This document shows, one piece after another, positions 15,451 to 24,382 of a DNA stretch of 33,334 nt. Below the pieces are notes generated by a model that was not told where the DNA came from, made no database searches, and saw nothing but the letters and a program-made list of their open reading frames with translations. The DNA is taken from assembly GCA_016930515.1 (NCBI GenBank), contig JAFGGO010000104.1, positions 1 through 33,334 of the forward strand, written 5' to 3'. Origin of the DNA: Promethearchaeota archaeon. GTDB taxonomy: Archaea; Asgardarchaeota; Lokiarchaeia; Sigyniarchaeales; SOKP01. The translations under genes and the position numbers were made by a program. Position 1 is the stretch's first letter. Each line of letters starts with the position of its first letter.

Positions 15451-17580
15451 TTAATGGAAACTGTTCTGGAAATCCTTGAGCTTTGTCCTGTACTGGTCCT
15501 GTAAAGCGCCTACAATAATTTTCTTTTGGTCTTCCATGTTTTGCAATTCACGGATGAAGGCACTATATTGATGACGCACGGGACCTGGAGGTATGTCGTC
15601 CCTAAATCTTTCCAATACAACCGCAAAATCTGAAACCGTTGGTGCCGCATCCAGTTTCTTAAATATACCCGTGAAGATTTCTTGAACTTCAGATGATTTT
15701 TTCATGCCTAAATCCGTTTCAGGGGCTGCTTCTTTTGCTCCTGCCGAAGTAGGCCCGCTAGAAACCGCCGCACCTCCCCGTCCCAACACATTCACTATAG
15801 GTTCAGAACGTGGATAATCTCCAGATCCTGTACACTTGTAATTGATGATGAGCGTTTCGTTTCCCTTTAATAACTCCATGGTTAGTTGTAATTCGGATTC
15901 AGCCTCCACTGCTTCTCTCACATGTGTTGTTCCGGCTGGAGGATGAAATTCCGTTAAAGAAAATCCTGCGGGTATCTTGTCCTTTATCAATAGGTTCTCT
16001 AACTCAACGTCCCCCTTGTTTTGAACGCGTACCGTGATGTTAAACTCGCCTTCGTTAATTCCGGGCTTTATACTCTTGAGGGTCTTGAGTTTTCTCTGAA
16101 TGTATTTGATCTGAACGACTGGTTCTTCGGGAGGCTTGACTAATAGTTCAGCACCCTTTCTTGGCGTATTGACCATTATCTGAACTGGCGTGTTGTATCT
16201 TACTTCGGGTTTGGGATTCTTGGCAAGAAGGGGATAACTCACGAGTAAGCTAGATTGGGGAGGTAATTGGTCCTTCAAATCTTTCAGCGATAAAGTTATC
16301 TTATGCGGCGCTTCGGGACTGATATCGTCTGGTTGAATGAAAATCTTGTCAATAAATTCTTCCCTATTCTGAATCTCGATGGAACCCCCTGGATTCATAA
16401 TGGTTAATGTTATCTGTTCGACCTTGGGTGGAACAAAATCCTTTGGAATCTCGTCTTCTATAAAAACCGTGTTTAAACAAGCCGTTCCAGTGTTAGGAAT
16501 TGAATTTTCGATTTTCATATCGGTATTGGCATAGGCTCCGACTTCGGGAGGAATGATCGCCTTGTGAATTTCGGCTGCTAAGACATCATATATGGTAGAT
16601 TCCTTGTTAATTACTCCGATTGTTCGCGTGATCACGCCAAATAAGGCTGTAAAGGTGATAGCCGATTCCAATTCGGGAACGTTCGGCGTTATCAAGTTGA
16701 AGTCGTAATCCCAAGATCCTTGGGGGCCAATTTGCTCGTTGGGCTCCTGAGAGACCACAGTTTCTTTCCCTGTAGGGATCTTATGGTCAACCTTTACGTC
16801 TTCAAGCCTCACGTTAAACTCTGAATCGTTGATGAACTCGACATTACAATCCCAGGTACCAGGATTGGATCCTTCTTCTCTCGAGACTCCGCTCATCGAG
16901 TCCGTAATGCTTCTAACTTCGGGTTTGACCATTGTTAATTGGTGATTGTGAGCAACATAAGTTACGTTAAGAGCTCCGAGCGATTGTCTTGTCCGTTCTT
17001 CCATGTTTACCGTGCAAATGAGTTGAAGTTCAGCAGATTGATTTCCATCCAGGGTTCCAATATCCCATTTTAAGACTCGCTTTCCTTCTTCCTCGCTTAA
17101 ATCCGCTTTTCCCGCACTAGGTGGGCTGATCTCAACTTCCTTGAGCATTGCAGGCATTTGTCTCGTTGACTTTATATCCGAAATAGGCGTGCTCAGGGTG
17201 TTAGTAAAGGTCAAGGTGATCTTGCACTTGTTCGAATAAATATAAAGAAAGGCATTGTTAACCGTTTGCCCCGTTGTCCTGTCGGTGTCAAAAACTTCCA
17301 GAACTTTCAAGCACGGTTCTTGCAAGTTTTGCAAGTGGTAATCCTGCTTGTGATCTTGCCCTGGATTCAAGGCCCCCACATTCAAGACCTTACCAGGGAT
17401 GTTCGTGTTTACGATTTCCTTAAGGTCGTTGGTGCAGTTCCACAGGCGACTTGATTGCGAGGTGTTTCTGGTGAGTATCGTGCCATCTCCAGTTATTTCA
17501 AGTAGTTCCGATTGTTCTCCTAATTTGATATACTCTCTATCAGTAATATCAACTACGATCAAGTTTTTTAAGTCTGACAT
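15451..17580 (-). CDS. Large protein of DUF11-like beta-sandwich repeats, apparently cytosolic
   Basis: This 709-residue protein has at least three or four Ig-like/DUF11-type repeats. Signatures include LKWDIGTLDGNQSAELQL (near 168-185), GTWDCNVEFINDSEFNVRLE, ENSIPNTGTACLNTVFIEDE, and a well-formed repeat with LLIKDKIPAGFSL and GNETLIINYKC (about 520-605). A Gly/Ala/Ser linker follows, then a roughly 85-residue helical C-terminus (SEVQEIFTGIFKKLDAAPTV onwards). DUF11 repeats usually occur in exported surface proteins, but this one begins MSDLKNLIVVDITDREYIKL with no signal peptide and has no membrane helix. An intracellular scaffold is therefore likely. It starts at ATG, with GGTATAAAC about 35 bases upstream. 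The function is unknown. Confidence 0.7.
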   Translation of the reverse strand: MSDLKNLIVVDITDREYIKLGEQSELLEITGDGTILTRNTSQSSRLWNCTNDLKEIVNTNIPGKVLNVGALNPGQDHKQDYHLQNLQEPCLKVLEVFDTDRTTGQTVNNAFLYIYSNKCKITLTFTNTLSTPISDIKSTRQMPAMLKEVEISPPSAGKADLSEEEGKRVLKWDIGTLDGNQSAELQLICTVNMEERTRQSLGALNVTYVAHNHQLTMVKPEVRSITDSMSGVSREEGSNPGTWDCNVEFINDSEFNVRLEDVKVDHKIPTGKETVVSQEPNEQIGPQGSWDYDFNLITPNVPELESAITFTALFGVITRTIGVINKESTIYDVLAAEIHKAIIPPEVGAYANTDMKIENSIPNTGTACLNTVFIEDEIPKDFVPPKVEQITLTIMNPGGSIEIQNREEFIDKIFIQPDDISPEAPHKITLSLKDLKDQLPPQSSLLVSYPLLAKNPKPEVRYNTPVQIMVNTPRKGAELLVKPPEEPVVQIKYIQRKLKTLKSIKPGINEGEFNITVRVQNKGDVELENLLIKDKIPAGFSLTEFHPPAGTTHVREAVEAESELQLTMELLKGNETLIINYKCTGSGDYPRSEPIVNVLGRGGAAVSSGPTSAGAKEAAPETDLGMKKSSEVQEIFTGIFKKLDAAPTVSDFAVVLERFRDDIPPGPVRHQYSAFIRELQNMEDQKKIIVGALQDQYRTKLKDFQNSFH

Positions 17581-17738
17581 TTTCTATCAAATCTCTGTAT
17601 GTAAAATAAAAGTTTATACCAACATAATATAGTAGGCAAATATAAATTTTTTTACAACGAAGTTTTTATCTACTTCTTTTCGCCAAAAAAATAATATTAT
17701 CTTTATATAAAAAAAATACAAAAAAAACGAATTTAATT

Positions 17739-18449
17739 TTATTTGGAAAGTTGGCGTCCTACTCCAAAATACATCAATATCGACCCTGAAAGTACTAAAA
17801 TAAAACCTAAATAGGATGTAATCGTCCTAAAGGAGTCATTGTTTGAGAAATTATTGAGGAAAACCAAATAACCATAACTTAAAATGAATATTACCCCAAC
17901 TGAAAAAAACAACCATTTCTTTTTTAACTCCGCATCTGAAAATTGATTAAAGATTTTATATAACAAGTAGCACAAAGGAATAAAGTTTGCTAGCGTGAAT
18001 GCCAAGAGCATGAATATAAAGAACGGAAATGGCCATACGGGGGCAAAATCCTTGCCAGTAAACTCAACGCGGGTCTCAGGGAAGAGATTTAATGTCATCA
18101 TTCCAATCCCAAATACTAAATAAATCCCTAAAATAACGAGTAATTGTAATTTTGTATCAACCGCCTTTTCAGACTTGAGCAGGATGAGGCAAAAAACAAC
18201 GAGAAAAACGACACCAGAATACACAAACAAGTTGGTCAAGTAATTCATGTATAAGACCATAGGATCGTCCTCGAATGGGAGATATATGAAATTAAATAAC
18301 AATCCAATCACTAATGAAATATAAAACCCACTGAAAATTTGGTTCAAGCGCTTTTTATCTCTCTTCAAGATCTTATAAGCGATGAATAACAGCACTACAA
18401 ACAAGAGTCCTTGTACTACATATACAGTAATTAATCGCGTATTACCCAA
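17739..18449 (-). CDS. Seven-helix membrane protein, family member 2
   Basis: This 236-residue protein has about seven membrane helices (near 7-25, 35-56, 66-91, 99-119, 136-160, 173-193, 207-228). It is the paralogue of the protein at 1347-2030: helix lengths, a Lys/Arg-rich first loop, the aromatic segment after helix 5 and the final helix ending in GVGRQL all correspond. The TTG start is fixed by a GGAGGG ribosome-binding site six bases upstream. It has no catalytic motif; a small-molecule sensor or receptor role is only a guess. Confidence 0.68.
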   Translation of the reverse strand: MGNTRLITVYVVQGLLFVVLLFIAYKILKRDKKRLNQIFSGFYISLVIGLLFNFIYLPFEDDPMVLYMNYLTNLFVYSGVVFLVVFCLILLKSEKAVDTKLQLLVILGIYLVFGIGMMTLNLFPETRVEFTGKDFAPVWPFPFFIFMLLAFTLANFIPLCYLLYKIFNQFSDAELKKKWLFFSVGVIFILSYGYLVFLNNFSNNDSFRTITSYLGFILVLSGSILMYFGVGRQLSK

Positions 18450-18455
18450 TTAAAT

Positions 18456-18461
18456 CCCTCC
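18456..18461 (-). promoter_or_regulatory. Shine-Dalgarno site fixing a TTG start
   Basis: GGAGGG on the minus strand lies six bases before the TTG at 18449. It supports that non-ATG start, and hence the TTG start of the paralogue at 1347. Confidence 0.6.
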
Positions 18462-18595
18462 AAAAGTATGTAATATCACTTAAATAGTGTTTTTTACATT
18501 TAAATTTGATCAATGAAGATCATTTAAAAACTAACAGAAGACCTTTGAAATTACATTACGAAATTCAAATTATTAATGAAAAATCTCTGATATAA

Positions 18596-18604
18596 CTTAA
18601 ATAG
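18596..18604 (+). promoter_or_regulatory. TATA box of the CCG/GltD redox gene
   Basis: CTTAAATAG is the same form as at 4723-4731. It predicts initiation near 18625-18630 and a leader of about 30 bases. Confidence 0.5.
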
Positions 18605-18640
18605 GTTTTCGGATTTTCTTTATTAATATTATTTGATCAT

Positions 18641-18652
18641 AGATCGCGATCT
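18641..18652. promoter_or_regulatory. Perfect 12-bp palindrome in the redox gene leader
   Basis: AGATCGCGATCT is its own reverse complement and stands out as a GC core in AT-rich surroundings. It lies between the predicted transcription start and the ATG at 18659, where a bound repressor would block early elongation. Confidence 0.45.
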
Positions 18653-18658
18653 TAAAAC

Positions 18659-21373
18659 ATGACTGAATCAAAACAAAACAAGATTAACGAAATAGTATCC
18701 TCGAACCCGGTGTTTCAAAAAGCCATTGCGTCTTCGAACTATTGTTATAATTGCAATCGATGCGTGAATGTGTGTCCTCAAGCGGCCGACGGGAGATTTT
18801 CCCCTCGAAACGTGATTTCCGATTTGACCTTGCTTTCGATAGAGGAAGCCGTAGAAAACACGAATACTTGGCACTGCCTTACGTGCGGATTATGCATGGA
18901 ATATTGTCCCATGTCGCTGAAAAAGGTTGGCGTTGACATTATTGAAATAATCCTTAATTTAAGGACCTTAACAAACGATCTCGGAATAATGCAAGTTCAA
19001 AAAGCGTCCTGTCAGCACGGAAGGTCTTTTTCGAACATTCCGGAGCTTATGGTAGACGACAAGATAGAAATTACCAACAAGCTTGGGTTTTTAGAGGAAA
19101 GTAACGTTAAAATCTCTGATAAGGGAGATGTTGGCTACTTTATGGGGTGCTTGCCCTTTATGGGTGGTATAGCCCCGTGCTCGCAGGCGTGTCCTGCAGG
19201 CCTGGATGTTCAGGGATATGTCGCATTAATAAAAGAAGGAAAATTTCAAGAAGCTCTCGACTTGATACGAGAAAGAAATCCATTTCCCGTCGTATGCGGG
19301 CGAGTTTGCACGCATCCCTGCGAACTTTCGTGTAATAGAAAAGATGTGGACGATCCCGTGGCAATTCGCGCCCTCAAGCGATTCGTGGCGGATTGGGAAA
19401 TGGAAAACAAAAGCACGTCTTCCATAAAACCTATCGAACAGACCAAAGACAAGGTGGCAATCGTTGGCGCCGGTCCAGCGGGACTTACAGCCGCTTATTA
19501 CTTGGCAAGAAAAGGATACAAGCCTACGGTGTTTGAGGAAGGTTCACAAGCAGGTGGCAGGTTGAGGTCGGGAATTCCCGAATACCGCTTGCCCCAAAGT
19601 ACTCTCGATTACGAGATCGATTTTATCAAAAAAATGGGCGTTGATATCCAAACTAACACTTTAATAGGACCAAGTTTGACCTTCGACGACCTTAGAAACC
19701 AAGGCTATAAAGCGTTCTATATATCGGTCGGTCTCGGAAACAGCAGGGAACTGGGCGTGAAAGGAGACGATATAAAAAATGTCTTTTATGGTTTAAAGTT
19801 TTTAGAGGAACAAAGTCTTGGTTTAAAAAAGCACAAGTTTAAGGATAGAGTAGTTGGAATCGTAGGAGGAGGTAATGTGGCTATTGATTCAGCCCGAACT
19901 GCCCTTAGATTAGGTGCTAAAAAGGTAATAGTCATCTACAGGCGCTCCGAAAAGGAAATGCCTGCCCTTGAGGAAGAAATCGAAGCTGCAAAATATGAGA
20001 ATATAGAATTTCAGTTTTTGACCAATCCCTACCAAATTATTAGCGATAAGAAGGGTAGCTGCTCGGAAGTCGAATGCATACGAATGGAACTTGGAGAGCC
20101 CGACGCGTCCGGTCGTCAAAGTCCCGTGGAAATTAAAGGCTCCCAATTTAGGATGAACATTGATGTCCTCATCGCAGCCATCGGTCAGGTACCCGAACTC
20201 ACGCTCTTGAAAGCGGCAGAACCAAGACTAGAAACAAATAAATGGGGCTATGTTGATTACGACGATACCACTTTCGAGACAAAACTTCCCGGCGTTTTTA
20301 TCGGAGGAGACGTATTAGGAGGCAACGGTGTCGCAATAACTGCAATCGCAAATGGCTACGAGGCCGCAGAATCGATAAACCGATACCTCTCTGGAGTTGA
20401 TCTCAAGAAAGGAAGAATCAAGCGTGCTAAATACAAGTTTTCGCCCATCCCTAAAAAAGAAATAAAACCCGTCCCTCGAGAACCGATGAAGGAATTGGAA
20501 TCGAGAGAAAGAGTGAAAAATTTTGACGAGATCGAATTAGGTTTTTCTGAAGAACAAGCAATAAGAGAAGCAAACAGGTGTCTAAATTGCAGTAGTTGCA
20601 GTAGTTGTGATCAATTTGTGGGTATGACTGCTCAAAAGTGTGGCTATGGCTCTAATCCCTCCTTGCTTTATAGCAAGTCCGTGGATTACCTGAACATCCC
20701 AAAAGTCACCATTAGTCTCATGAACCAAAAAGACATCGTTCCGGTGGTGCTCGCAACTGAAAAGTGTTGTGGACACGATCTATATTGGAATGGCGAATTT
20801 GCTGCTTTTGAAAAGCTAGCCAGGCACAACGTAAAGATCTACAAGGACGCAGGCGTGAAAACACTTGTATTTAGCTGCGCCGAGGGATATTGCACTTGGA
20901 AAAATCAGTACAAGAAGCTTTTTGGCAAGGAATTCGATTTTGAAATCTTACATATCACGGAATATATTATAAAAGAGCGTATTTTGGAAGACGTGAGCTT
21001 TCCCGTTCACGACAAGATCACGGTTACATATCACGATCCTTGCAGGCTAGGTCGAATGAGCGGTGTTTACGACGCACCGCGGGACGTGTTTAATTACATC
21101 CCGTTCGTCGAACTCGTGGAGATGAAAAACAACAGGAACTTGTCCTCTTGTTGTGGCGTGTCCGCCTACTTGTCCTGTAATGAAAATTCGAAAACACTTC
21201 AGGGCAAGAGAATAAAAGAAGCAATCGAAACGGGAGCTGATTATTTAATCGTTTCGTGTCCGAAATGTCTCGCTCACCTCAATTGTTACATTGACGAGCA
21301 TCCTGAATTAGCTGAAAAAATCAAGATCAAGGACCTTACGAGCTTTTTAGGAGATTTATTGCTACTCAAATAA
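18659..21373 (+). CDS. HdrC/HdrD-type iron-sulfur protein with an inserted GltD-type NAD(P)H:FAD module
   Basis: This 904-residue cytosolic redox protein has two N-terminal [4Fe-4S] motifs (C29, C32, C35, C39; C73, C76, C79, C83) like HdrC/GlpC. YFMGC (C164) opens a CCG domain. A complete GltD-like module follows: Cys-rich entry (C174, C178, C213, C217, C221, C225), FAD site VAIVGAGPAGLTAAYYLARK (266-285), NAD(P) site GIVGGGNVAIDSA (400-412), FAD end IGGDVLGGNGVA, and C641/644/647/650. The CCG domain then resumes with EKCCGHD (703-704) and SCAEGYC. A second, regular CCG domain has C795, C831-C832 and C867/C870. CCG domains bind noncubane clusters in heterodisulfide reductases. The likely role is passing electrons between NAD(P)H and a disulfide or ferredoxin; substrate unknown. 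No other hdr genes are adjacent. Confidence 0.88.
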   Translation: MTESKQNKINEIVSSNPVFQKAIASSNYCYNCNRCVNVCPQAADGRFSPRNVISDLTLLSIEEAVENTNTWHCLTCGLCMEYCPMSLKKVGVDIIEIILNLRTLTNDLGIMQVQKASCQHGRSFSNIPELMVDDKIEITNKLGFLEESNVKISDKGDVGYFMGCLPFMGGIAPCSQACPAGLDVQGYVALIKEGKFQEALDLIRERNPFPVVCGRVCTHPCELSCNRKDVDDPVAIRALKRFVADWEMENKSTSSIKPIEQTKDKVAIVGAGPAGLTAAYYLARKGYKPTVFEEGSQAGGRLRSGIPEYRLPQSTLDYEIDFIKKMGVDIQTNTLIGPSLTFDDLRNQGYKAFYISVGLGNSRELGVKGDDIKNVFYGLKFLEEQSLGLKKHKFKDRVVGIVGGGNVAIDSARTALRLGAKKVIVIYRRSEKEMPALEEEIEAAKYENIEFQFLTNPYQIISDKKGSCSEVECIRMELGEPDASGRQSPVEIKGSQFRMNIDVLIAAIGQVPELTLLKAAEPRLETNKWGYVDYDDTTFETKLPGVFIGGDVLGGNGVAITAIANGYEAAESINRYLSGVDLKKGRIKRAKYKFSPIPKKEIKPVPREPMKELESRERVKNFDEIELGFSEEQAIREANRCLNCSSCSSCDQFVGMTAQKCGYGSNPSLLYSKSVDYLNIPKVTISLMNQKDIVPVVLATEKCCGHDLYWNGEFAAFEKLARHNVKIYKDAGVKTLVFSCAEGYCTWKNQYKKLFGKEFDFEILHITEYIIKERILEDVSFPVHDKITVTYHDPCRLGRMSGVYDAPRDVFNYIPFVELVEMKNNRNLSSCCGVSAYLSCNENSKTLQGKRIKEAIETGADYLIVSCPKCLAHLNCYIDEHPELAEKIKIKDLTSFLGDLLLLK

Positions 21374-21908
21374 ACTATAGGATGCAAATATCTACTTTTT
21401 TATTCAATCACTTTTTCTTATCTTTCCTTTTTTGTCCAAATAAAATAGTATTACTAAAAATCTTTTATTTGTTGATATTATTGATTTTCAAAAATTTAAC
21501 TATTAATATCTTAAATTAACGATACGGATTTGACGAAATCTTCCCGTGAATGACTATTAGAACCGATGCATGTTAGGATATTTCTTTCTATCAAGCAAGA
21601 TACAACTTCTTTTTTGTAAATGGGATGTTTCCCGTCGAATCAAGCAATGCTTAACATTTGAAATCTGATATTTTTTTGAAAGAGTTAAACCGTTCTTTTT
21701 CCGTGATGTTTTATCATGTTATTTAACTCAAAACTATTTCTTATTTAGAGTAAATAAATGTGGATCTTTTTTCTTTCATCTATCTTTTTAATGCTTTTTA
21801 GCTTTCCAAATAAACACCATGTAGAAGAAAAAAAAATTAGATTTTAAAAAATAAATCCTGTTAAACGATCGTTTTCAAAAAAAAAATGAAAAAATATACC
21901 TGAGACTT
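21374..21908. other. 535-base intergenic region with nothing recognised
   Basis: AT-rich DNA between the redox gene and the zinc-ribbon gene. T-runs just after 21396 may terminate the redox transcript. I see no tRNA-like T-arm, no convincing ORF (only a random 32-codon frame near 21570) and no repeat. Confidence 0.4.
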
Positions 21909-22109
21909 TTATACTTGTTTTTCCCGCCATTCGGTTCCGCACAACCCGCACTTGTACTTCTTGCCGTACATTTTTGGGTAGTCGTTTATGACGGTTGCCT
22001 TGTCTATTGATTCGTGGATCTTGTTCTTGTCCTCGTTTTGGCACCTAGGGCACTTGCGACGACCTTCACCCTTCTCAATGGTCATGATGTCGTCAACGTC
22101 TTCTGACAT
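21909..22109 (-). CDS. Small zinc-ribbon protein
   Basis: The product has 66 residues. CPRC (near residue 20) and CGLC (near 54) form a zinc ribbon, followed by GTEW near the C-terminus. Spacing and the inter-pair segment (HESIDKATVINDYPKMYGKK) match the C-terminal ribbon of the coiled-coil protein at 14490-15296. The fold resembles TFIIS/RPB9-type ribbons, so a transcription or translation accessory role is possible but unproven. It starts at ATG with GATATAAAAT immediately upstream. Confidence 0.7.
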   Translation of the reverse strand: MSEDVDDIMTIEKGEGRRKCPRCQNEDKNKIHESIDKATVINDYPKMYGKKYKCGLCGTEWREKQV

Positions 22110-22268
22110 TATTTTATATCAACTCCAAGCCTTATCTTGATAACTTTTTTTTGAGTTAGTTATGTATGGTATAGAATATTCGTTATCAGTTATTAAAATA
22201 ACTTTCTTTTCTTAACTTGATTGGAAAAATTTGAAAGTGAAATTTAAAAATAGTGCTTTTCAGCGATT

Positions 22269-23478
22269 TTAAAAATCATTAATGTGTTCTACTTCTAGCA
22301 TCTTGTTTAATAGTCGTTTTCTTTCGTCGTATCCAAGTCCGAGGATTTCTTCTAAAAATTCTCTTTTGTCTTTTAACGAAAACGACAGCAAGTCTATCTT
22401 GTTCAATTCCTCACCATCGAAAAAACCAAATCCGTACGTTCGAGCCTCTGGAAGCTGTTCGTATCCCAAATCCGAGTCTATATACCTATTATAAATCGGA
22501 TGCGAATTTACGATATCAGCTACGATTTGTTCCGCGGTTTCGTTCAATTTTTCTTTTTTTTGTTGTTTAAGAATTTCTATCTTAAATTCGTTGCCGCACT
22601 CCCAGCACTTTTCTCCCTTTGATTTAAGAGTTTTTGCGCATTTATAGCAATAGATCGTCTGGCAAAATGGACAAATGTAATTCGTACCGTGGATGGGTCC
22701 CCTGTGAACCACGCAAGTGAAAATGGGTTTTTTGACTTCTATTTCAGATTCCTCAATCTTTTGCGCCTTAGGCACTTGTTCAATCGATTTAATGGGTTTT
22801 TCTGCTTCAAATTTTACCTTTTTTGGATCGATTCTTTCCTACGTGCCAAAGACATCAAGAGCACTTAAGAATTTCTTTTTGCGACGCAACCTGACCGAAT
22901 CCTTTTTCTTAACTCGTGAAAAGTAATATATTGATATCGATGCCACCGATACTGCGCTCACGCTTCCAATTATAATGCCAATTGTATATATAGAACCTGC
23001 ATTTAATCCTTCAGAAGTGGTAGTTCTCACATAAATCGCTTCAAAACTAATTCTTTCGTTGTTACTTTCGTTGTCTTCAGTTAAGATGCCGTTCGGATCC
23101 AAGTAAATATTAATTAAATATTTCATTCTATTTCGAAGGAAAGAATCGTAATCTGAGAGATGTATCGAGACTTCGGATTGTTCTCCGGCGTCTAAAGCGA
23201 AAGGATCGTTCGAGTTATTATAAAGTTCCAGTGCTAACGAATCGATTTCGACGAACAATACTACTTCGTTCGAAGCTAAATCGCCCTGATTGACCACGGA
23301 TATTCGAAGCACATTGTTAGAATAATGAACCTCTGATAGAGCAAGATCCGGGAGAGCGGTACGAATTTGTGCGGATCTTCCTCCTGAATTGTTCGAACGC
23401 ATTTCAAAAGAAAGGAGGCTTAACGGAACGTAATAAGAAAGAAGAAATTCCGAAAATACGTTTTTCTCTCGTTTTCAT
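22269..23478 (-). pseudogene. Membrane-anchored CARDB / B-box-like zinc-finger protein, interrupted by a TAG and a probable frameshift
   Basis: Read in one frame from 23402 to 22269 this is a single protein broken only by a TAG at 22839-22841. The upstream half (187 residues) has a CARDB-like ectodomain (PDLALSEVHYSNNVLRISVV, SLALELYNNS, ESNNERISF) and a membrane helix (about 137-159 of that half). The downstream half has the finger CVVH-x10-CPFC-x4-CYKC-x10-CWEC and a helical domain of about 90 residues. The stop-free stretch between them reads on smoothly. A signal-like sequence (FLLSYYVPLSLLSF) lies in frame upstream but lacks a start; the ATG at 23478 (MKTREK) joins it only if one A is removed from the run 23461-23465. 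The conserved promoter element is intact at 23551-23581. Independent expression of the halves (GTG 22775) is possible. Confidence 0.7.
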
Positions 23479-23550
23479 TGCTCCTAGGTAGAATACATGT
23501 AATTACTTTTTTAAGTGCTCTACTACTAATTTATAGAAAATTTACGGTCT

Positions 23551-23581
23551 TTTATAAATCACATTGGAACAATTCTGAATT
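23551..23581 (-). promoter_or_regulatory. Zinc-finger family promoter element, copy 1
   Basis: On the minus strand it reads AATTCAGAATTGTTCCAA, then a 5-base spacer (TGTGA), then TTTATAAA. It matches the best copy (28217-28234) at 13 of 18 positions with identical geometry. It drives the interrupted gene at 22269-23478. Confidence 0.6.
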
Positions 23582-23633
23582 TTAGCATTATTATCAATAT
23601 TAAATAAAAAAAAGTAAAAAAAAAAGTATGAGA

Positions 23634-24224
23634 TTAGATATCTGTCCTTCGCTTCTTGAACTTGTAAACAACAACAAACGAGATCGTGCTCACCATACCG
23701 ATTAGTACTATCAGATCATACCCTGGAATTCCACCATCTCCTGGAGGCTCTGGGGAATTCACGAACACATCCACTTCGTTAGTGGTTGCGTTTCCGTATT
23801 GATTTAAGGCCACCACATGGAAATAATATCGACCATATTCGAGTCCGTTAATCATCAACCATCTTACTTGCAACCCACTTACATATTCCACGGTTGTCCA
23901 AGTGATGGTATTCCAAAATCTCATTATTACCGTGTAATTGTCAGCTTCCAACGACTCGGTCCAAGATAACCTAATGTTGCCGTCCGGGTCGGGATCGTCG
24001 GCCTCAACTTCTAGAGAGAAATTTCCCGGTAGTTCCTTCGGTAATTGCACGGTTACAGTAATGAAATTTGACTTTGTTGCATCAAACTCGTTGAAAGCTT
24101 CTACCATGATGCTATAGGGTCTTTCAGGCATTCCAGAGATAAAATACGAGAGATTCGTGAGTCCTGAAACCACTAATATATATTGAATAGAACTCTCATT
24201 TAAAAGCGTTTTTATATTAACGTG
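23634..24224 (-). pseudogene. 5'-truncated FN3 surface-protein remnant with C-terminal anchor
   Basis: The frame opens after a TGA at 24225-24227 in the middle of a fibronectin type III-like domain (YILVVSGLTNLSYFISGMPE, then PYSIMVEAFNEFD). A second complete FN3 domain follows (LSWTESLEADNYTVIM, GLEYGRYYFHVVALNQYG). The C-terminus is GGIPGYDLIVLIGMVSTISF, a membrane helix and KKRR, which resembles archaeal PGF-CTERM-like or Asgard sorting anchors. There is no signal peptide, and the only start is a GTG at 24173 inside the first domain. It is probably the end of a longer exported protein. A TATA-like AATATAAAAAC near 24208-24218 could still give a short transcript. Confidence 0.6.
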
Positions 24225-24304
24225 TCACTCCTCGATACGATGTTCCCTCAATTTAAGATGGATTTGTACTTGATGATAATATTGGTATTTTTTCGAAGCT
24301 TTCG

Positions 24305-24334
24305 AGTTCAATTTCAATCCATATTGATTTTTAA
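24305..24334 (+). promoter_or_regulatory. Zinc-finger family promoter element, copy 2
   Basis: AGTTCAATTTCAATCCAT, a 5-base spacer (ATTGA), then TTTTTAA. It matches the best copy at 13 of 18 positions with the same geometry. It lies 78 bases before the TTG at 24383, which supports that codon as the true gene start. Confidence 0.6.
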
Positions 24335-24382
24335 GTGAGCAATTCTTCAGTCTAGATATCGTAATAAATTATTAAAAAGGTA

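Noticed and set aside
21374..21908. Possible RNA gene in the largest gap
   Set aside because: No tRNA arms, no C/D-box pair and no stable hairpin could be recognised by eye.
21844..22044. 66-residue frame overlapping the zinc-ribbon gene
   Set aside because: Different frame of the same DNA; the other frame has the paired CxxC motifs and an ATG.
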